Assembly (NCBI GenBank): GCA_046765875.1
Contig: JBKPSJ010000409.1
Span: 1 to 16,406, forward strand
Direction: 5' to 3'
DNA: 16,406 nucleotides
Source of the DNA: DASRHY01 sp046765875
Lineage (GTDB): Bacteria; Actinomycetota; Actinomycetes; Propionibacteriales; Kribbellaceae
The notes beneath the pieces are model-generated. The model was not told the origin of the DNA, ran no database searches, and saw only the letters and a program-made list of their open reading frames with translations. The position numbers and the translations under genes are program-made. Below are positions 6,542 to 13,979 of this stretch, one piece after another; within the stretch, counting starts at the first letter, position 1, and each line of letters opens with the position of its first letter.

Positions 6542-8086
6542 TCAGGCGACGTTCACGGCCGTCCAGGCGTCCGCCACGGCCGCCACCTCGGCGCTGCCGG
6601 CGCCGTACAGATCGGTCGCGGCCCGGATCGAGCCGGTCCGCGCGCCGGCGTAGTCCGACCGCGAGGTCAGGTATGTCGTGAGCGTGCGGTACCAGATCTG
6701 TTCCGCCTTGTCCCGGCCGATGCCCTTGAGGGTGATGCCGTTGGCGGTCGGGCTGCTGTAGGCGATGCCGTTGATCCTCTTGGCGCCGCTGCCCTCGGAC
6801 AGCAGGTAGAACCAGTGGTTGCCGACACCGGACGACTGGTGCACGTTCAGGTGCCCGATCCCCGAGAACCAGAAGTCCGCGCTGCGACCGTCCCTCGAAG
6901 GCTGGTCCATCCGGCGGATGAAGTTGTTCGCCGGGTCGTAGTTGTTGAAGACCTCCTCGCCGATCACGTAGTCGCCGGGGTCGTTGGGGTTGTCGGAGAA
7001 GAACTCGACCGCGGTGCCGAAGATGTCCGAGGTGGACTCGTTGAGGCCGCCGGACTCGTCCTTGTAACGAAGGTCCGCGGTCCGGCTGGTCACGCCGTGG
7101 CTCATCTCGTGTCCCGCCACGTCCAGCGCCACCAGTGGGCGGAAGGTCACGCCGTCGCCGTCGCCGTAGCGCATGCAGAAGCAGTTGTCGCTCCAAGAGG
7201 CGTTCACGTACGCGCCGTCATGGACGAACGAGCGGGCGCCGACGCCGTCGTCGCCGATCCCGTTCCGGCCGTGCACGTTCTTGTAGTAGTCCCAGGTCTC
7301 GCTGATGCCGTAGTGCGCGTCGACGCCGGCGGACTGCGGATCGGCCTGGGTGCCGTCGCCCCAGATGTTGTCCGCGTCGGCGAAGATCGGCGCCTTCGTG
7401 GCCGGGCCGTTGTGCGTCTCGTTATTGCCGCGCGTCGGGTCGACCATCGTGAAGCCGTCCGCCGTCTGGGTTGTGGACAGGGTGACCGTGCCGTCGATGA
7501 TGCCGGTGCCGGTGCCGTCGACGGTCTCGTCGGTGCTCCAGCTCGCCAGCGTCTTGCCGTTCTGTGCGTCGATGTACGTCTCGGTGCCGTTCGGCTGGCC
7601 GTTGGCGGCGCGGCCGCTGGTGTTGACCTTGTACGCCAGCCGGGCGGCGCCGGAGTCGGTGATGAACACGACCAACTGATCGGTACTCGACTGGGTCGCC
7701 TTGGCGGTGGCCCGGGCCTTGCTCGCGGTGACTGTCGGCTTGGTCGACAGCTTCAGGCCGTGGACGCCGCCGGATGTCGACCGGACCGCGCCGGACTTGT
7801 TCTGGTGGACGACGAAGTCGCCGCCGACCACGTCGAGACCCTGGTACGTACGGTCGAAGCGGACGTGGCTGCTGCCGTCGGCATCCACGATCACGTCGCG
7901 GACGGTCAGGTCGGACGCCTGGCCGAGGCCGAGACCGGCGGCGCCGGTGCGCGCCGAGGCGATGGCCGATCGGTCATTGCCGGCGGGCTGGGCCGATTGG
8001 GCTGCCTGGGCGCTGGTCAGACCGGCCGCGACAGCCAGCGCGGCGACGGCAGTGACGGCGAGCCCGGCGGCGTGATGACGCTGCAT
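6542..8086 (-). CDS. Secreted thermolysin-like M4 neutral metalloprotease (preproenzyme)
   Basis: This is an extracellular zinc endopeptidase of the thermolysin/M4 family, 514 aa as a preproprotein. A Sec signal peptide occupies about residues 1-29 (QRHHAAGL, a hydrophobic Ala/Val/Leu core, then SAQAAQ). The propeptide follows with FTP and PepSY-like regions (about 45-190). The catalytic domain has HEMSH at 326-330 with catalytic Glu327, third zinc ligand Glu350 in GGLNES, Asp354, and His424 in GVGNHWFYLL. A Cys pair (DNCFC, about 301-305) lies near the active-site strand and may form a disulfide. There is no extra C-terminal PPC or convertase domain. ATG at 8086 was chosen because GAGGAG lies 5 nt upstream; the TTG at 8107 would sit before that site. 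It separates whiA from gap, which are normally adjacent, so it is probably a lineage-specific insertion. The natural substrate is unknown. Confidence 0.92.
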   Translation of the reverse strand: MQRHHAAGLAVTAVAALAVAAGLTSAQAAQSAQPAGNDRSAIASARTGAAGLGLGQASDLTVRDVIVDADGSSHVRFDRTYQGLDVVGGDFVVHQNKSGAVRSTSGGVHGLKLSTKPTVTASKARATAKATQSSTDQLVVFITDSGAARLAYKVNTSGRAANGQPNGTETYIDAQNGKTLASWSTDETVDGTGTGIIDGTVTLSTTQTADGFTMVDPTRGNNETHNGPATKAPIFADADNIWGDGTQADPQSAGVDAHYGISETWDYYKNVHGRNGIGDDGVGARSFVHDGAYVNASWSDNCFCMRYGDGDGVTFRPLVALDVAGHEMSHGVTSRTADLRYKDESGGLNESTSDIFGTAVEFFSDNPNDPGDYVIGEEVFNNYDPANNFIRRMDQPSRDGRSADFWFSGIGHLNVHQSSGVGNHWFYLLSEGSGAKRINGIAYSSPTANGITLKGIGRDKAEQIWYRTLTTYLTSRSDYAGARTGSIRAATDLYGAGSAEVAAVADAWTAVNVA

Positions 8087-8127
8087 GAGAACTCCTCGGG
8101 GCGGCAATTGGGCGTCACCACCCTGCC

Positions 8128-8156
8128 CACGTATGCCGCGAGGCTGAACCGGTCAG
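8128..8156 (-). promoter_or_regulatory. Possible promoter of the M4 protease gene
   Basis: On the - strand CTGACC (8156-8151) and TACGTG (8133-8128) are separated by 17 bases and stand about 40 bases upstream of the chosen start. They match sigma-70-type elements only loosely, so this is a guess based on spacing and position. Confidence 0.22.
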
Positions 8157-8177
8157 CGCCGTAAGGCCGCAGGTCTA

Positions 8178-8191
8178 GGGAAAACCTTCCC
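8178..8191 (-). terminator. Short hairpin directly after whiA
   Basis: The - strand reads GGGAA-GGTT-TTCCC, a perfect 5-bp stem with a 4-nt loop, beginning 2 bases past the whiA stop codon. It may end the whiA transcript before the protease promoter. The stem is short and support is weak. Confidence 0.35.
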
Positions 8192-8192
8192 C

Positions 8193-9179
8193 TCAGGCAG
8201 GATCCTCGAGCATCTCCGGCGTCAGGCTCGCCTCGGTGTTGGGGATTCCCAGGTCGGCGGCGCGCTTGTCGGCCATCGCCAGCAGCCGCCGGATCCGGCC
8301 GGCCACGGCGTCCTTGGTCAGCGCCGGCTCATGCAACTGGCCGAGCTCCTCGAGGCTGGCCTGCTTGTGCTCCAGGCGCAGCTTGCCCGCCACCTGCAGG
8401 TGGTCTGGTACGTCGTCGCCAAGGATCTCCAGGGCCCGCTCCACCCGGGCACCGGCCGCCACCGCCGCACGGGCCGAGCGGCGCAGGTTGGCGTCGTCGA
8501 AGTTGGCCAGCCTGTTCGCCGTCGCGCGTACCTCGCGGCGCATCCGCCGTTCCTCCCAGGCCAGTACCGACTCGTGCGCGCCGAGCCGGGTCAGCAGCGC
8601 GCCGATCGCGTCGCCGTCGCGGATCACCACCCGGTCGACGTTGCGGACCTCGCGCGCCTTGGAGCCGATGCCGAGCCGGCGCGCGGCGCCGACCAGCGCG
8701 AGCGCGGCCTCCGGCCCGGGGCAGGTGACCTCCAGGCTGGACGACCGGCCGGGCTCGGTGAGCGAGCCGTGCGCGAGGAAGGCCCCGCGCCAGGCGGCCA
8801 CCGCGTCACAGGTCGCGCCCGACACCACCGCCGGCGGTAGCCCTCGTACCGGCCGGCCGCGGTTGTCGACCAGCCCGGTCTGCCGGGCCAGCGCGTCGCC
8901 GTCGCGTACCACGCGGACGACGTACTTGGTCTGCTTGCGGATCCCGGACGGCGAGATCACCACGACGTCGGAGGAGTGACCGAAGATCTCGGCGATGTCC
9001 TTGCGCAGCCGCCGCGCCGCCTGCCCGGTGTCGAGCTCGGCCTCGACGACGATCCGGCCGGACACCAGGTGGAGCCCGCCGGCGAACCGCAGGATCGACG
9101 ACACCTCGGCCTTGCGGCAGCACGGTTTCGTGACCTGGATACTGGCCAGCTCGGACTTCACCTGTGCGGTCATCGCCAT
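8193..9179 (-). CDS. whiA: WhiA, DNA-binding regulator of cell division/sporulation
   Basis: WhiA is a conserved Gram-positive regulator. In Streptomyces it works with WhiB to start sporulation septation, and in other bacteria it affects chromosome segregation and division. The 328 aa protein has the two-part family structure. The N-terminal part is a degenerate LAGLIDADG homing-endonuclease-like region with TKPCCRKAEVSSILRFAGG (about 16-34), GATCDAVAAWRGAFLAHGS and EPGRSSSLEV. The C-terminal part is a helix-turn-helix with ANRLANFDDANLRRSA, ASLEELGQL and LTKDAVAGRIRRLLAMAD. I chose ATG at 9177-9179 (MAMTAQVKSEL), matching the usual MAMTA start; an AGGA lies about 8 nt upstream. The frame runs 18 codons further upstream without family similarity. 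Upstream neighbours yvcK and rapZ form the usual trio. The 113-bp leader has two perfect palindromes (9232-9247 and 9270-9279). Confidence 0.95.
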   Translation of the reverse strand: MAMTAQVKSELASIQVTKPCCRKAEVSSILRFAGGLHLVSGRIVVEAELDTGQAARRLRKDIAEIFGHSSDVVVISPSGIRKQTKYVVRVVRDGDALARQTGLVDNRGRPVRGLPPAVVSGATCDAVAAWRGAFLAHGSLTEPGRSSSLEVTCPGPEAALALVGAARRLGIGSKAREVRNVDRVVIRDGDAIGALLTRLGAHESVLAWEERRMRREVRATANRLANFDDANLRRSARAAVAAGARVERALEILGDDVPDHLQVAGKLRLEHKQASLEELGQLHEPALTKDAVAGRIRRLLAMADKRAADLGIPNTEASLTPEMLEDPA

Positions 9180-9231
9180 ACGGGGAATCCTGCCACTTCT
9201 GTCAAAGACCCTAGCCCTCCCGGACCCGATC

Positions 9232-9247
9232 ATCGGAAGCTTCCGAT
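9232..9247. promoter_or_regulatory. 16-bp perfect palindrome in the whiA leader
   Basis: ATCGGAAGCTTCCGAT is its own reverse complement, lying 52 bp upstream of the whiA start and about 45 bp after the yvcK stop. It could be a protein operator, or as RNA a 6-bp stem with an AGCT loop. A 10-bp palindrome (GCGGGCCCGC, 9270-9279) lies 22 bp away. Function is unknown. Confidence 0.4.
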
Positions 9248-9292
9248 TCGTCCTGTACGGCGTACCGCAGCGGGCCCGCAGTCAAACGCTGG

Positions 9293-10252
9293 TCAGGTCA
9301 TGAGGCGTCGATAGGTGGCCGCCAGCCGGAGCGGATCGTGCCGGAGATTCGGCGGCGGGTCGGCGATATCGGCGATCACGAGCCTGGCTCCGAGCGACTC
9401 GGCGGTCCCCCGCAGCGAGTGCCGGTCGGACACATGACCGCTGTCGGCAAGCACCACGTCGATCCGCAGCTCGGGCGCATGCGCGGCCAGCACCTCCAGG
9501 TGCGTCTCGGGCGAGAACCCGTCGGTCTCCCCCTCCTGCTCGCCCAGGTTGAGCGTCACCAGCTTGCGGGCCGTGGTCTTCTGCAGCGCGCGGGACAGTT
9601 CGGGCACCAGCAGGTTCGGGATCACCGACGTGAACCACGAGCCGGGCCCGACCACCACCCAGTCGGCCTCGTCGACCGCGGCGATCGCGTCCGGGCAGGC
9701 CGGCGGATCGGCGGGGTCGAGCGCGACGTCCACCACCCGGCCGGGCGTCGACGCCACCTCGACCTGGCCGCGGACCTCGGTGACCTCGTCCGGCCGGGCC
9801 GGGTCGTCACCGATCACCCGGGCGACGATGTCCAGCGGCACGGCGGACATCGGCAGCACGCGGCCCTGCGCGCCGAGCAGCCTGGCCACCCAGTCGAGCC
9901 CGTCGACGGCGTCGCCGAGCAGTTCCCACAGCGCGACGATCAGCAGGTTGCCGACCGCGTGGTTGTGCAGCTCGCCGCCGCTGGAGAACCGGTGCTGCAG
10001 GACGTCGGCCCAGGTCCGGCCCCAGTCGTCGTTGCGGCACAGCGCTGCCAGCGCCATCCGCAGGTCACCCGGCGGCAGCACCCCGAGCTCGCGCCGCAGC
10101 CGGCCGGACGAGCCGCCGTTGTCGGCCACCGTCACCACCGCGGTCAGCCGGTCGGTGACGTGCCGCAGCGCGGTCAGCGACGCGGCCAGCCCGTGCCCGC
10201 CGCCGAGTGCGACGACCTTCGGTACCCGGTCCCCCGTGGGCACGGTCGTCAC
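9293..10252 (-). CDS. yvcK: YvcK/CofD-like gluconeogenesis and cell-envelope factor
   Basis: YvcK (called CuvA in mycobacteria) is a cytoplasmic UDP-sugar-binding protein needed for growth on gluconeogenic carbon and for normal cell-wall synthesis. It has a CofD/2-phospho-L-lactate-transferase-like fold. The 319 aa protein has the N-terminal ALGGGHGLAASL loop (about 15-26), TVADNGGSSGRLRRELGVLPPGDLR (split as TVADNGGSSG and RLRRELGVLPPGDLR, about 41-65), HNHAVGNLLIVAL in the middle, and VVGPGSWFTSVIPNLL (about 210-225). The start is GTG at 10250-10252, which overlaps the rapZ stop as GTGA and makes the start choice convincing; a GTG three codons later is the alternative. It belongs to the uvrC-rapZ-yvcK chain. 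The 3' end is followed by the whiA leader. Confidence 0.93.
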   Translation of the reverse strand: MTTVPTGDRVPKVVALGGGHGLAASLTALRHVTDRLTAVVTVADNGGSSGRLRRELGVLPPGDLRMALAALCRNDDWGRTWADVLQHRFSSGGELHNHAVGNLLIVALWELLGDAVDGLDWVARLLGAQGRVLPMSAVPLDIVARVIGDDPARPDEVTEVRGQVEVASTPGRVVDVALDPADPPACPDAIAAVDEADWVVVGPGSWFTSVIPNLLVPELSRALQKTTARKLVTLNLGEQEGETDGFSPETHLEVLAAHAPELRIDVVLADSGHVSDRHSLRGTAESLGARLVIADIADPPPNLRHDPLRLAATYRRLMT

Positions 10253-11109
10253 TCCCGCCCCAGATCGCGGTGTACGACCAGCGTCGGCGAACCCTTCTCC
10301 CGCAGCCGCCGCGCCAACTCCTCGGCCATGGCGACGCTGCGGTGCTGGCCGCCGGTGCAGCCGATCGCGATGGTCATGAATCGCTTGCCCTCGTTCAGAT
10401 TGCCGACCCTCAGAGTCTCCAGCACCGCGGCGTAGTCGTCGAGGAACTGCTGGGCCAGCGGGTTGGCGAGTACGAAGTCGGCCACCGGCTGGTCCCGCCC
10501 GGTCAGGTGCCGCAGCTCCGGCACCCAGAACGGGTTCGGCATGAAGCGCATGTCGGCCACTACATCAGCATCGACCGGGATGCCGTACTTGAATCCGAAC
10601 GAGACGACGGTCGCGCGTAACTCGGTGTTGTCGGCGTCTCCGAACGCGTTGACCACCTTCGCCTTGAGCTGGTGGACGTTCAGGTTCGAGGTGTCGATCA
10701 CCAGGTCGGCGGTGGCGCGCAGGTCGGCGAGCATCTCACGCTCGCGCTGGATCCCGTCCAGCAGCCGCCCCCCGCCCTGCAGCGGGTGCGGGCGGCGCAC
10801 GCTCTCCTGCCGTCGCACGATCACGTCGTCGGACGCCTCCAGGAACAGGGTCACCGGCTGGTACCCGTTGGCCCGCAACTCCTCCACCGCGGTGCCGAGC
10901 GCCTGGAAGAAATGCCCCGTCCGTACGTCGACCACCACGGCCAGCTTCGACGTGCCACCCTCGCCGACGATCTGCTCGACCATCGTCGCCAGGAACATCG
11001 GCGGGACGTTGTCGACCACGAACCAGCCGAGGTCCTCCAGCACATCGGCGACGGCGCTGCGACCGGCCCCGGACATGCCGGAGACGATGATCAGGTTGGG
11101 GGCTGGCAT
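10249..11109 (-). CDS. rapZ: RapZ family nucleotide-binding protein
   Basis: RapZ (YvcJ in Bacillus) is a P-loop protein. In E. coli it is an RNA adaptor controlling glucosamine-6-phosphate synthase via GlmZ; in Gram-positives it binds and hydrolyses nucleotides and its target is not settled. The 286 aa product begins IIVSGMSGAGRSAVADVLEDLG. The Walker A is GMSGAGRS (about 11-18), with Arg17 where many bacteria have Lys; I recall Arg being usual in actinobacteria. A Walker-B-like LVIDTSNL follows at about 144-151. The C-terminal RapZ domain has SFGFKYGIPVDADVVADMRFMPNP and TIAIGCTGGQHRSVAMAEELA (both given only as landmarks; key residues are GFKYG, RFMPNP and GCTGGQHRS). ATG at 11107-11109 overlaps the uvrC stop as TGATG, and its stop overlaps yvcK as GTGA. 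Confidence 0.93.
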   Translation of the reverse strand: MPAPNLIIVSGMSGAGRSAVADVLEDLGWFVVDNVPPMFLATMVEQIVGEGGTSKLAVVVDVRTGHFFQALGTAVEELRANGYQPVTLFLEASDDVIVRRQESVRRPHPLQGGGRLLDGIQREREMLADLRATADLVIDTSNLNVHQLKAKVVNAFGDADNTELRATVVSFGFKYGIPVDADVVADMRFMPNPFWVPELRHLTGRDQPVADFVLANPLAQQFLDDYAAVLETLRVGNLNEGKRFMTIAIGCTGGQHRSVAMAEELARRLREKGSPTLVVHRDLGRE

Positions 11110-13106
11110 CAGGCTTCCCCGCTGTGAACGTTGCGTTGGACGTCCTGGTCGTCGTCCAGTATCTCGCCGGTGGCGGTGTTGATCGCGGGAGCACCGCGGG
11201 ATTCTGCGCTTGTTGCGGCGGCGTTCACCGCCTGGACCACCGACTCGGCGGTACGCCGCCCGAACCCCGGGAGCGCGGCCACCTCGTCGACGGTTGCCTG
11301 GCGCAACTTCTTGAGCGAGCCGAAGTGCCGCAACAGGGTCTTGCGGCGGACCTCGCCGAGCCCGGGAACGTCGTCCAGCAGCGACTCGACCATCGACTTC
11401 GACCGGCGGCTGCGGTGGTGCGTGATCGCGAACCGGTGCGCCTCGTCGCGCAGCCGCTGCAGCAGGTACAGCCCCTCCGAGGTCCGGGACATGATCACCG
11501 GGTCGTCGGTGTCAGGCAGCCAGACCTCCTCCAGCCGCTTGGCCAGTCCGGCCACCGGGATGTCGCCGAGCCCCAGCTCGTCGAGCGCCTGCCGGGCGGC
11601 GGCGACCTGCGGCGGGCCGCCGTCGACGACGACCAGGCCGGGCGCATAGGCGAACTTCTTCGCCCGGCCGGTCTCGGGGTCGATGAGCTGCGAGGTGTCG
11701 GACTCGACGACCTTGCGGTCGTCGAGCAGCCGGCGGAACCGGCGGGTCAGCACCTCGTGGATCGACGCCACGTCGTTCTGCCCGTCGACGCCGCGGATCA
11801 CGAACCGGCGGTACTCGCTCTTGCGCGCCAGCCCGTCCTCGAACACCACCATCGATGCGACCACCTCGGTGCCCTGCAGGTTCGACACGTCGTAACACTC
11901 GATCCGCAGCGGTGCCTCGTCCAGGTCGAGCGCCTCCTGGATCTCCTCCAGGGCCAGGTTGCGCGCGGTCAGGTCGCTGGCCCGCTTGGTCTTGTGCATC
12001 GCCAGCGTCTGCTTGGCGTTCTGCTCCACCGTGTCGATCAGCGCCCGCTTGTCGCCACGCCGCGGCACCCGGATCTCGACCTTCGAGCCGCGCAACTCGC
12101 TGAGCCAGGTCTCCAGCGGCTCATGGTCCACCGGGAGCGCCGGCACCAGGATCTCGCGCGGGATCGTCTCCCCGACGTACATCTGCTGGAGGAACTTCGC
12201 CACCAGCTCGGCGGTGCCCGCCGTACCGTCCGCCTTGTCGGCGATCCAGCCGCGCTGGCCGCGGATCCGGCCGCCGCGGACGTAGAAGATCTGTACGGCC
12301 ACCTCGAGCGGGTCCTCGGCCAGCGCGATCACGTCGGTGTCGGTGCCGTCGCCGAGCACGACCGCGTTCTTGGCCAGCGCCTTCTCCAGCGCGGCCAGGT
12401 CGTCGCGGATCTTGGCGGCCCGCTCGTACTCCAGCTCCACCGCGGCCGCACGCATCTCCTTGTCCAGCTTCCGGACGTACGACGCGGTCTGGCCGGACAG
12501 GAACGCGACGAAGTCGTCGACGATCTCGCGGTGCTCCTCGGCGCTCACGTTCCCGGTACAGGGTGCGGAGCACTTGCCGATGTAACCCAATAGGCAGGGC
12601 CGGCCGATCTGGCGGTGCCGGTTGAACACACCCTTGCTGCACGAGCGCATCGGGAACACCCGCAACAGCAGGTCGACGGTCTCGCGGATCGCCCACGCGT
12701 GGCTGTACGGTCCGAAGTACTTGACGCCCTTCTTCTTCGCGCCGCGGCCGACCATGACGCGCGGGTACTCCTCGTCGAGCGTGATCGCCAGCCACGGGTA
12801 CGACTTGTCGTCGCGGTACTTCACGTTGAACCGCGGGTCGAACTCCTTGATCCAGGAGTACTCGAGCTGGAACGCCTCGACCTCGCTGCCGACCACTGTC
12901 CAGTCGACCTTCGCCGCGGAGTTGACCATGCCCTGCGTCCGGGGGTGCAGGTTGGCCAGGTCCTGGAAGTACGACGACAGGCGCTGGCGCAGGCTCTTCG
13001 CCTTGCCGACGTAGATCACCCGGCCGCGCTCGTCGGAGAAGCGGTACACGCCCGGCTTGTCCGGGATGGAGCCCGGAGCCGGACGGTACGAAGCGGGATC
13101 GGCCAC
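11109..13106 (-). CDS. uvrC: UvrC, excinuclease ABC subunit C
   Basis: UvrC makes both incisions in nucleotide excision repair after UvrA/UvrB damage recognition. From the preferred start it is 665 aa. An N-terminal GIY-YIG nuclease is seen as GVYRF (about 19-23) and VIYVGKAKSLRQR (30-42). Cys156, Cys171, Cys179 and Cys183 form the cysteine cluster known to hold Fe-S in the E. coli protein. A UVR motif (ELEYERAAKIRDDL) lies at about 224-237. The RNase H-like second nuclease has Asp406 (CYDVSNLQGT), Asp495 (VVDGG) and His557 (DEAHRF). A double helix-hairpin-helix region closes the domain (about 576-632). The start is uncertain: GTG at 13106 (VADPASYRP) is preferred by resemblance to relatives, while in-frame GTGs at 13115, 13127 and 13130 extend it by up to 8 codons, and no clear ribosome site decides. 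The stop overlaps rapZ (TGATG). Confidence 0.94.
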   Translation of the reverse strand: MADPASYRPAPGSIPDKPGVYRFSDERGRVIYVGKAKSLRQRLSSYFQDLANLHPRTQGMVNSAAKVDWTVVGSEVEAFQLEYSWIKEFDPRFNVKYRDDKSYPWLAITLDEEYPRVMVGRGAKKKGVKYFGPYSHAWAIRETVDLLLRVFPMRSCSKGVFNRHRQIGRPCLLGYIGKCSAPCTGNVSAEEHREIVDDFVAFLSGQTASYVRKLDKEMRAAAVELEYERAAKIRDDLAALEKALAKNAVVLGDGTDTDVIALAEDPLEVAVQIFYVRGGRIRGQRGWIADKADGTAGTAELVAKFLQQMYVGETIPREILVPALPVDHEPLETWLSELRGSKVEIRVPRRGDKRALIDTVEQNAKQTLAMHKTKRASDLTARNLALEEIQEALDLDEAPLRIECYDVSNLQGTEVVASMVVFEDGLARKSEYRRFVIRGVDGQNDVASIHEVLTRRFRRLLDDRKVVESDTSQLIDPETGRAKKFAYAPGLVVVDGGPPQVAAARQALDELGLGDIPVAGLAKRLEEVWLPDTDDPVIMSRTSEGLYLLQRLRDEAHRFAITHHRSRRSKSMVESLLDDVPGLGEVRRKTLLRHFGSLKKLRQATVDEVAALPGFGRRTAESVVQAVNAAATSAESRGAPAINTATGEILDDDQDVQRNVHSGEA

Positions 13107-13199
13107 GTCCCCCACCCTAGGCCGCACCACCGACGGACCGGAGCCGGAGTAATCTCACCGCTCGCCGGGCTTTGATTCGTATCGGTTGATCTCGAGCGA

Positions 13200-13228
13200 A
13201 AGGGCCCGGCGCCCCTCGCCGGACCCTT
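13200..13228 (-). terminator. Hairpin terminator between the Rieske gene and uvrC
   Basis: AAGGGCCCGGCG pairs with CGCCGGACCCTT: 12 bp with one mismatch and a 5-nt loop. It lies about 50 bases after the Rieske stop codon and about 95 bases before the uvrC start, so it probably ends the Rieske transcript. On the + strand it is followed by a pyrimidine tract, but no gene on that strand would use it. Confidence 0.6.
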
Positions 13229-13251
13229 CCTCCTCTCTCCGCGATCCGCCC

Positions 13252-13279
13252 TAGGACACGTCGCCCAAGTCGTGTCCTA
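13252..13279 (-). terminator. 9-bp perfect hairpin that begins at the Rieske stop codon
   Basis: TAGGACACG and CGTGTCCTA are exact inverted repeats around a 10-nt loop. On the coding strand the first three bases of the stem are the TAG stop codon (13279-13277). It may be the first of two tandem terminators or a 3'-end stabilising structure. Confidence 0.5.
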
Positions 13280-13780
13280 TGTCGCAGAGTCCATGATCTC
13301 GTTGCCCTTCACGGTGATCGGCTTCTCCGCCAGCGGGCTGGAGGCCGGGCCGTTGGCAACCGAGCCGTCGGCGATCTTGAACTTGCTGCCGTGGCAGCCG
13401 CAGTTGATGGTGCCGTTGTTGACGTCGGCAACGATGCAATGCATGTGCGTGCACACCGCCGTGAAGCACTTGAACTGACCCTTGGTCGGCTGCGTCACGA
13501 CCAGCTGCGCATCCGGGAACACCTTGCCGCCGCCGACGGGGATGTCGGAGGTCTTCGCCAGTGCCGTCCCGCCCGCCGGCGCACTGCTGCTCCCTGAGCC
13601 GGTCGGCTGGCTGGTCGGCGCATTCGCAGTGCCGCTGCCCGAGTCCGCGCTGCTGCCGCCGCACCCGGCCAGCAAGGGTGTCGCGGCCCCCGCGAGCCCG
13701 ATCACGGCCACACCGCGCAGCACGGTGCGCCGATCCCGAACGCCCGACTCGGCGGTCGGGGACTTGGGCTCGGTGCTCAT
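13277..13780 (-). CDS. Tat-type lipoprotein with Rieske [2Fe-2S] domain
   Basis: This small extracytoplasmic iron-sulfur protein is 167 aa. The N-terminus has a twin-arginine signal (RDRRTVLRG, Arg17-Arg18), a hydrophobic stretch, and a lipobox LLAGC with Cys40 as the likely lipidated residue. A Ser/Gly/Thr-rich linker (about 41-72) follows. The Rieske fold has box 1 CTHMHC (Cys110, His112 as ligands, Cys115 for the disulfide) and box 2 CGCHGSKF (Cys127 disulfide, Cys129 and His130 ligands), so the full set is present. Box 1 has His where CTHLGC-type proteins have Gly. ATG at 13780 is preferred, with GGAAGGA about 7 nt upstream; a start 7 codons earlier would sit in that site. From memory, such a protein often sits between uvrA and uvrC in actinobacteria. 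Its electron partner is unknown and a DNA-repair link is unproven. Two hairpins follow its stop. Confidence 0.9.
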   Translation of the reverse strand: MSTEPKSPTAESGVRDRRTVLRGVAVIGLAGAATPLLAGCGGSSADSGSGTANAPTSQPTGSGSSSAPAGGTALAKTSDIPVGGGKVFPDAQLVVTQPTKGQFKCFTAVCTHMHCIVADVNNGTINCGCHGSKFKIADGSVANGPASSPLAEKPITVKGNEIMDSAT

Positions 13781-13859
13781 CGAATCATCCTTCCGAGGCA
13801 ACTCGGTAGTTGAACGCTCTGTTACTTCGGTGTTCTACCCGATACCAACGAGATACGCC

Positions 13860-13896
13860 CGATCGTGGTTCAACCGACACGCGATCGTGTCACGAT
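13860..13896. repeat. Repeated CGATCGTG and overlapping 13-bp dyad upstream of the Rieske gene
   Basis: CGATCGTG occurs at 13860-13867 and again at 13882-13889, 22 bp apart (about two helical turns). The second copy runs into ATCGTG-T-CACGAT (13884-13896), an exact dyad with a one-base centre. The cluster is 80-116 bp before the Rieske start, where an operator would be expected. CGATCG-type words are common in high-GC DNA, so support is modest. Confidence 0.3.
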
Positions 13897-13979
13897 TCCC
13901 AGGAACCCCTCAGGATCAGGCTTCTCCGGTGTACGCGTCCATCTTGCGTGCGCGCAGAGCGGCTACCACCCGGCCGTTG

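Noticed and set aside
9196..9206. TTGACA near the whiA start as a -35 box
   Set aside because: At proper spacing no -10 element follows, and the downstream TATGGC overlaps the start codon, so it is probably chance.
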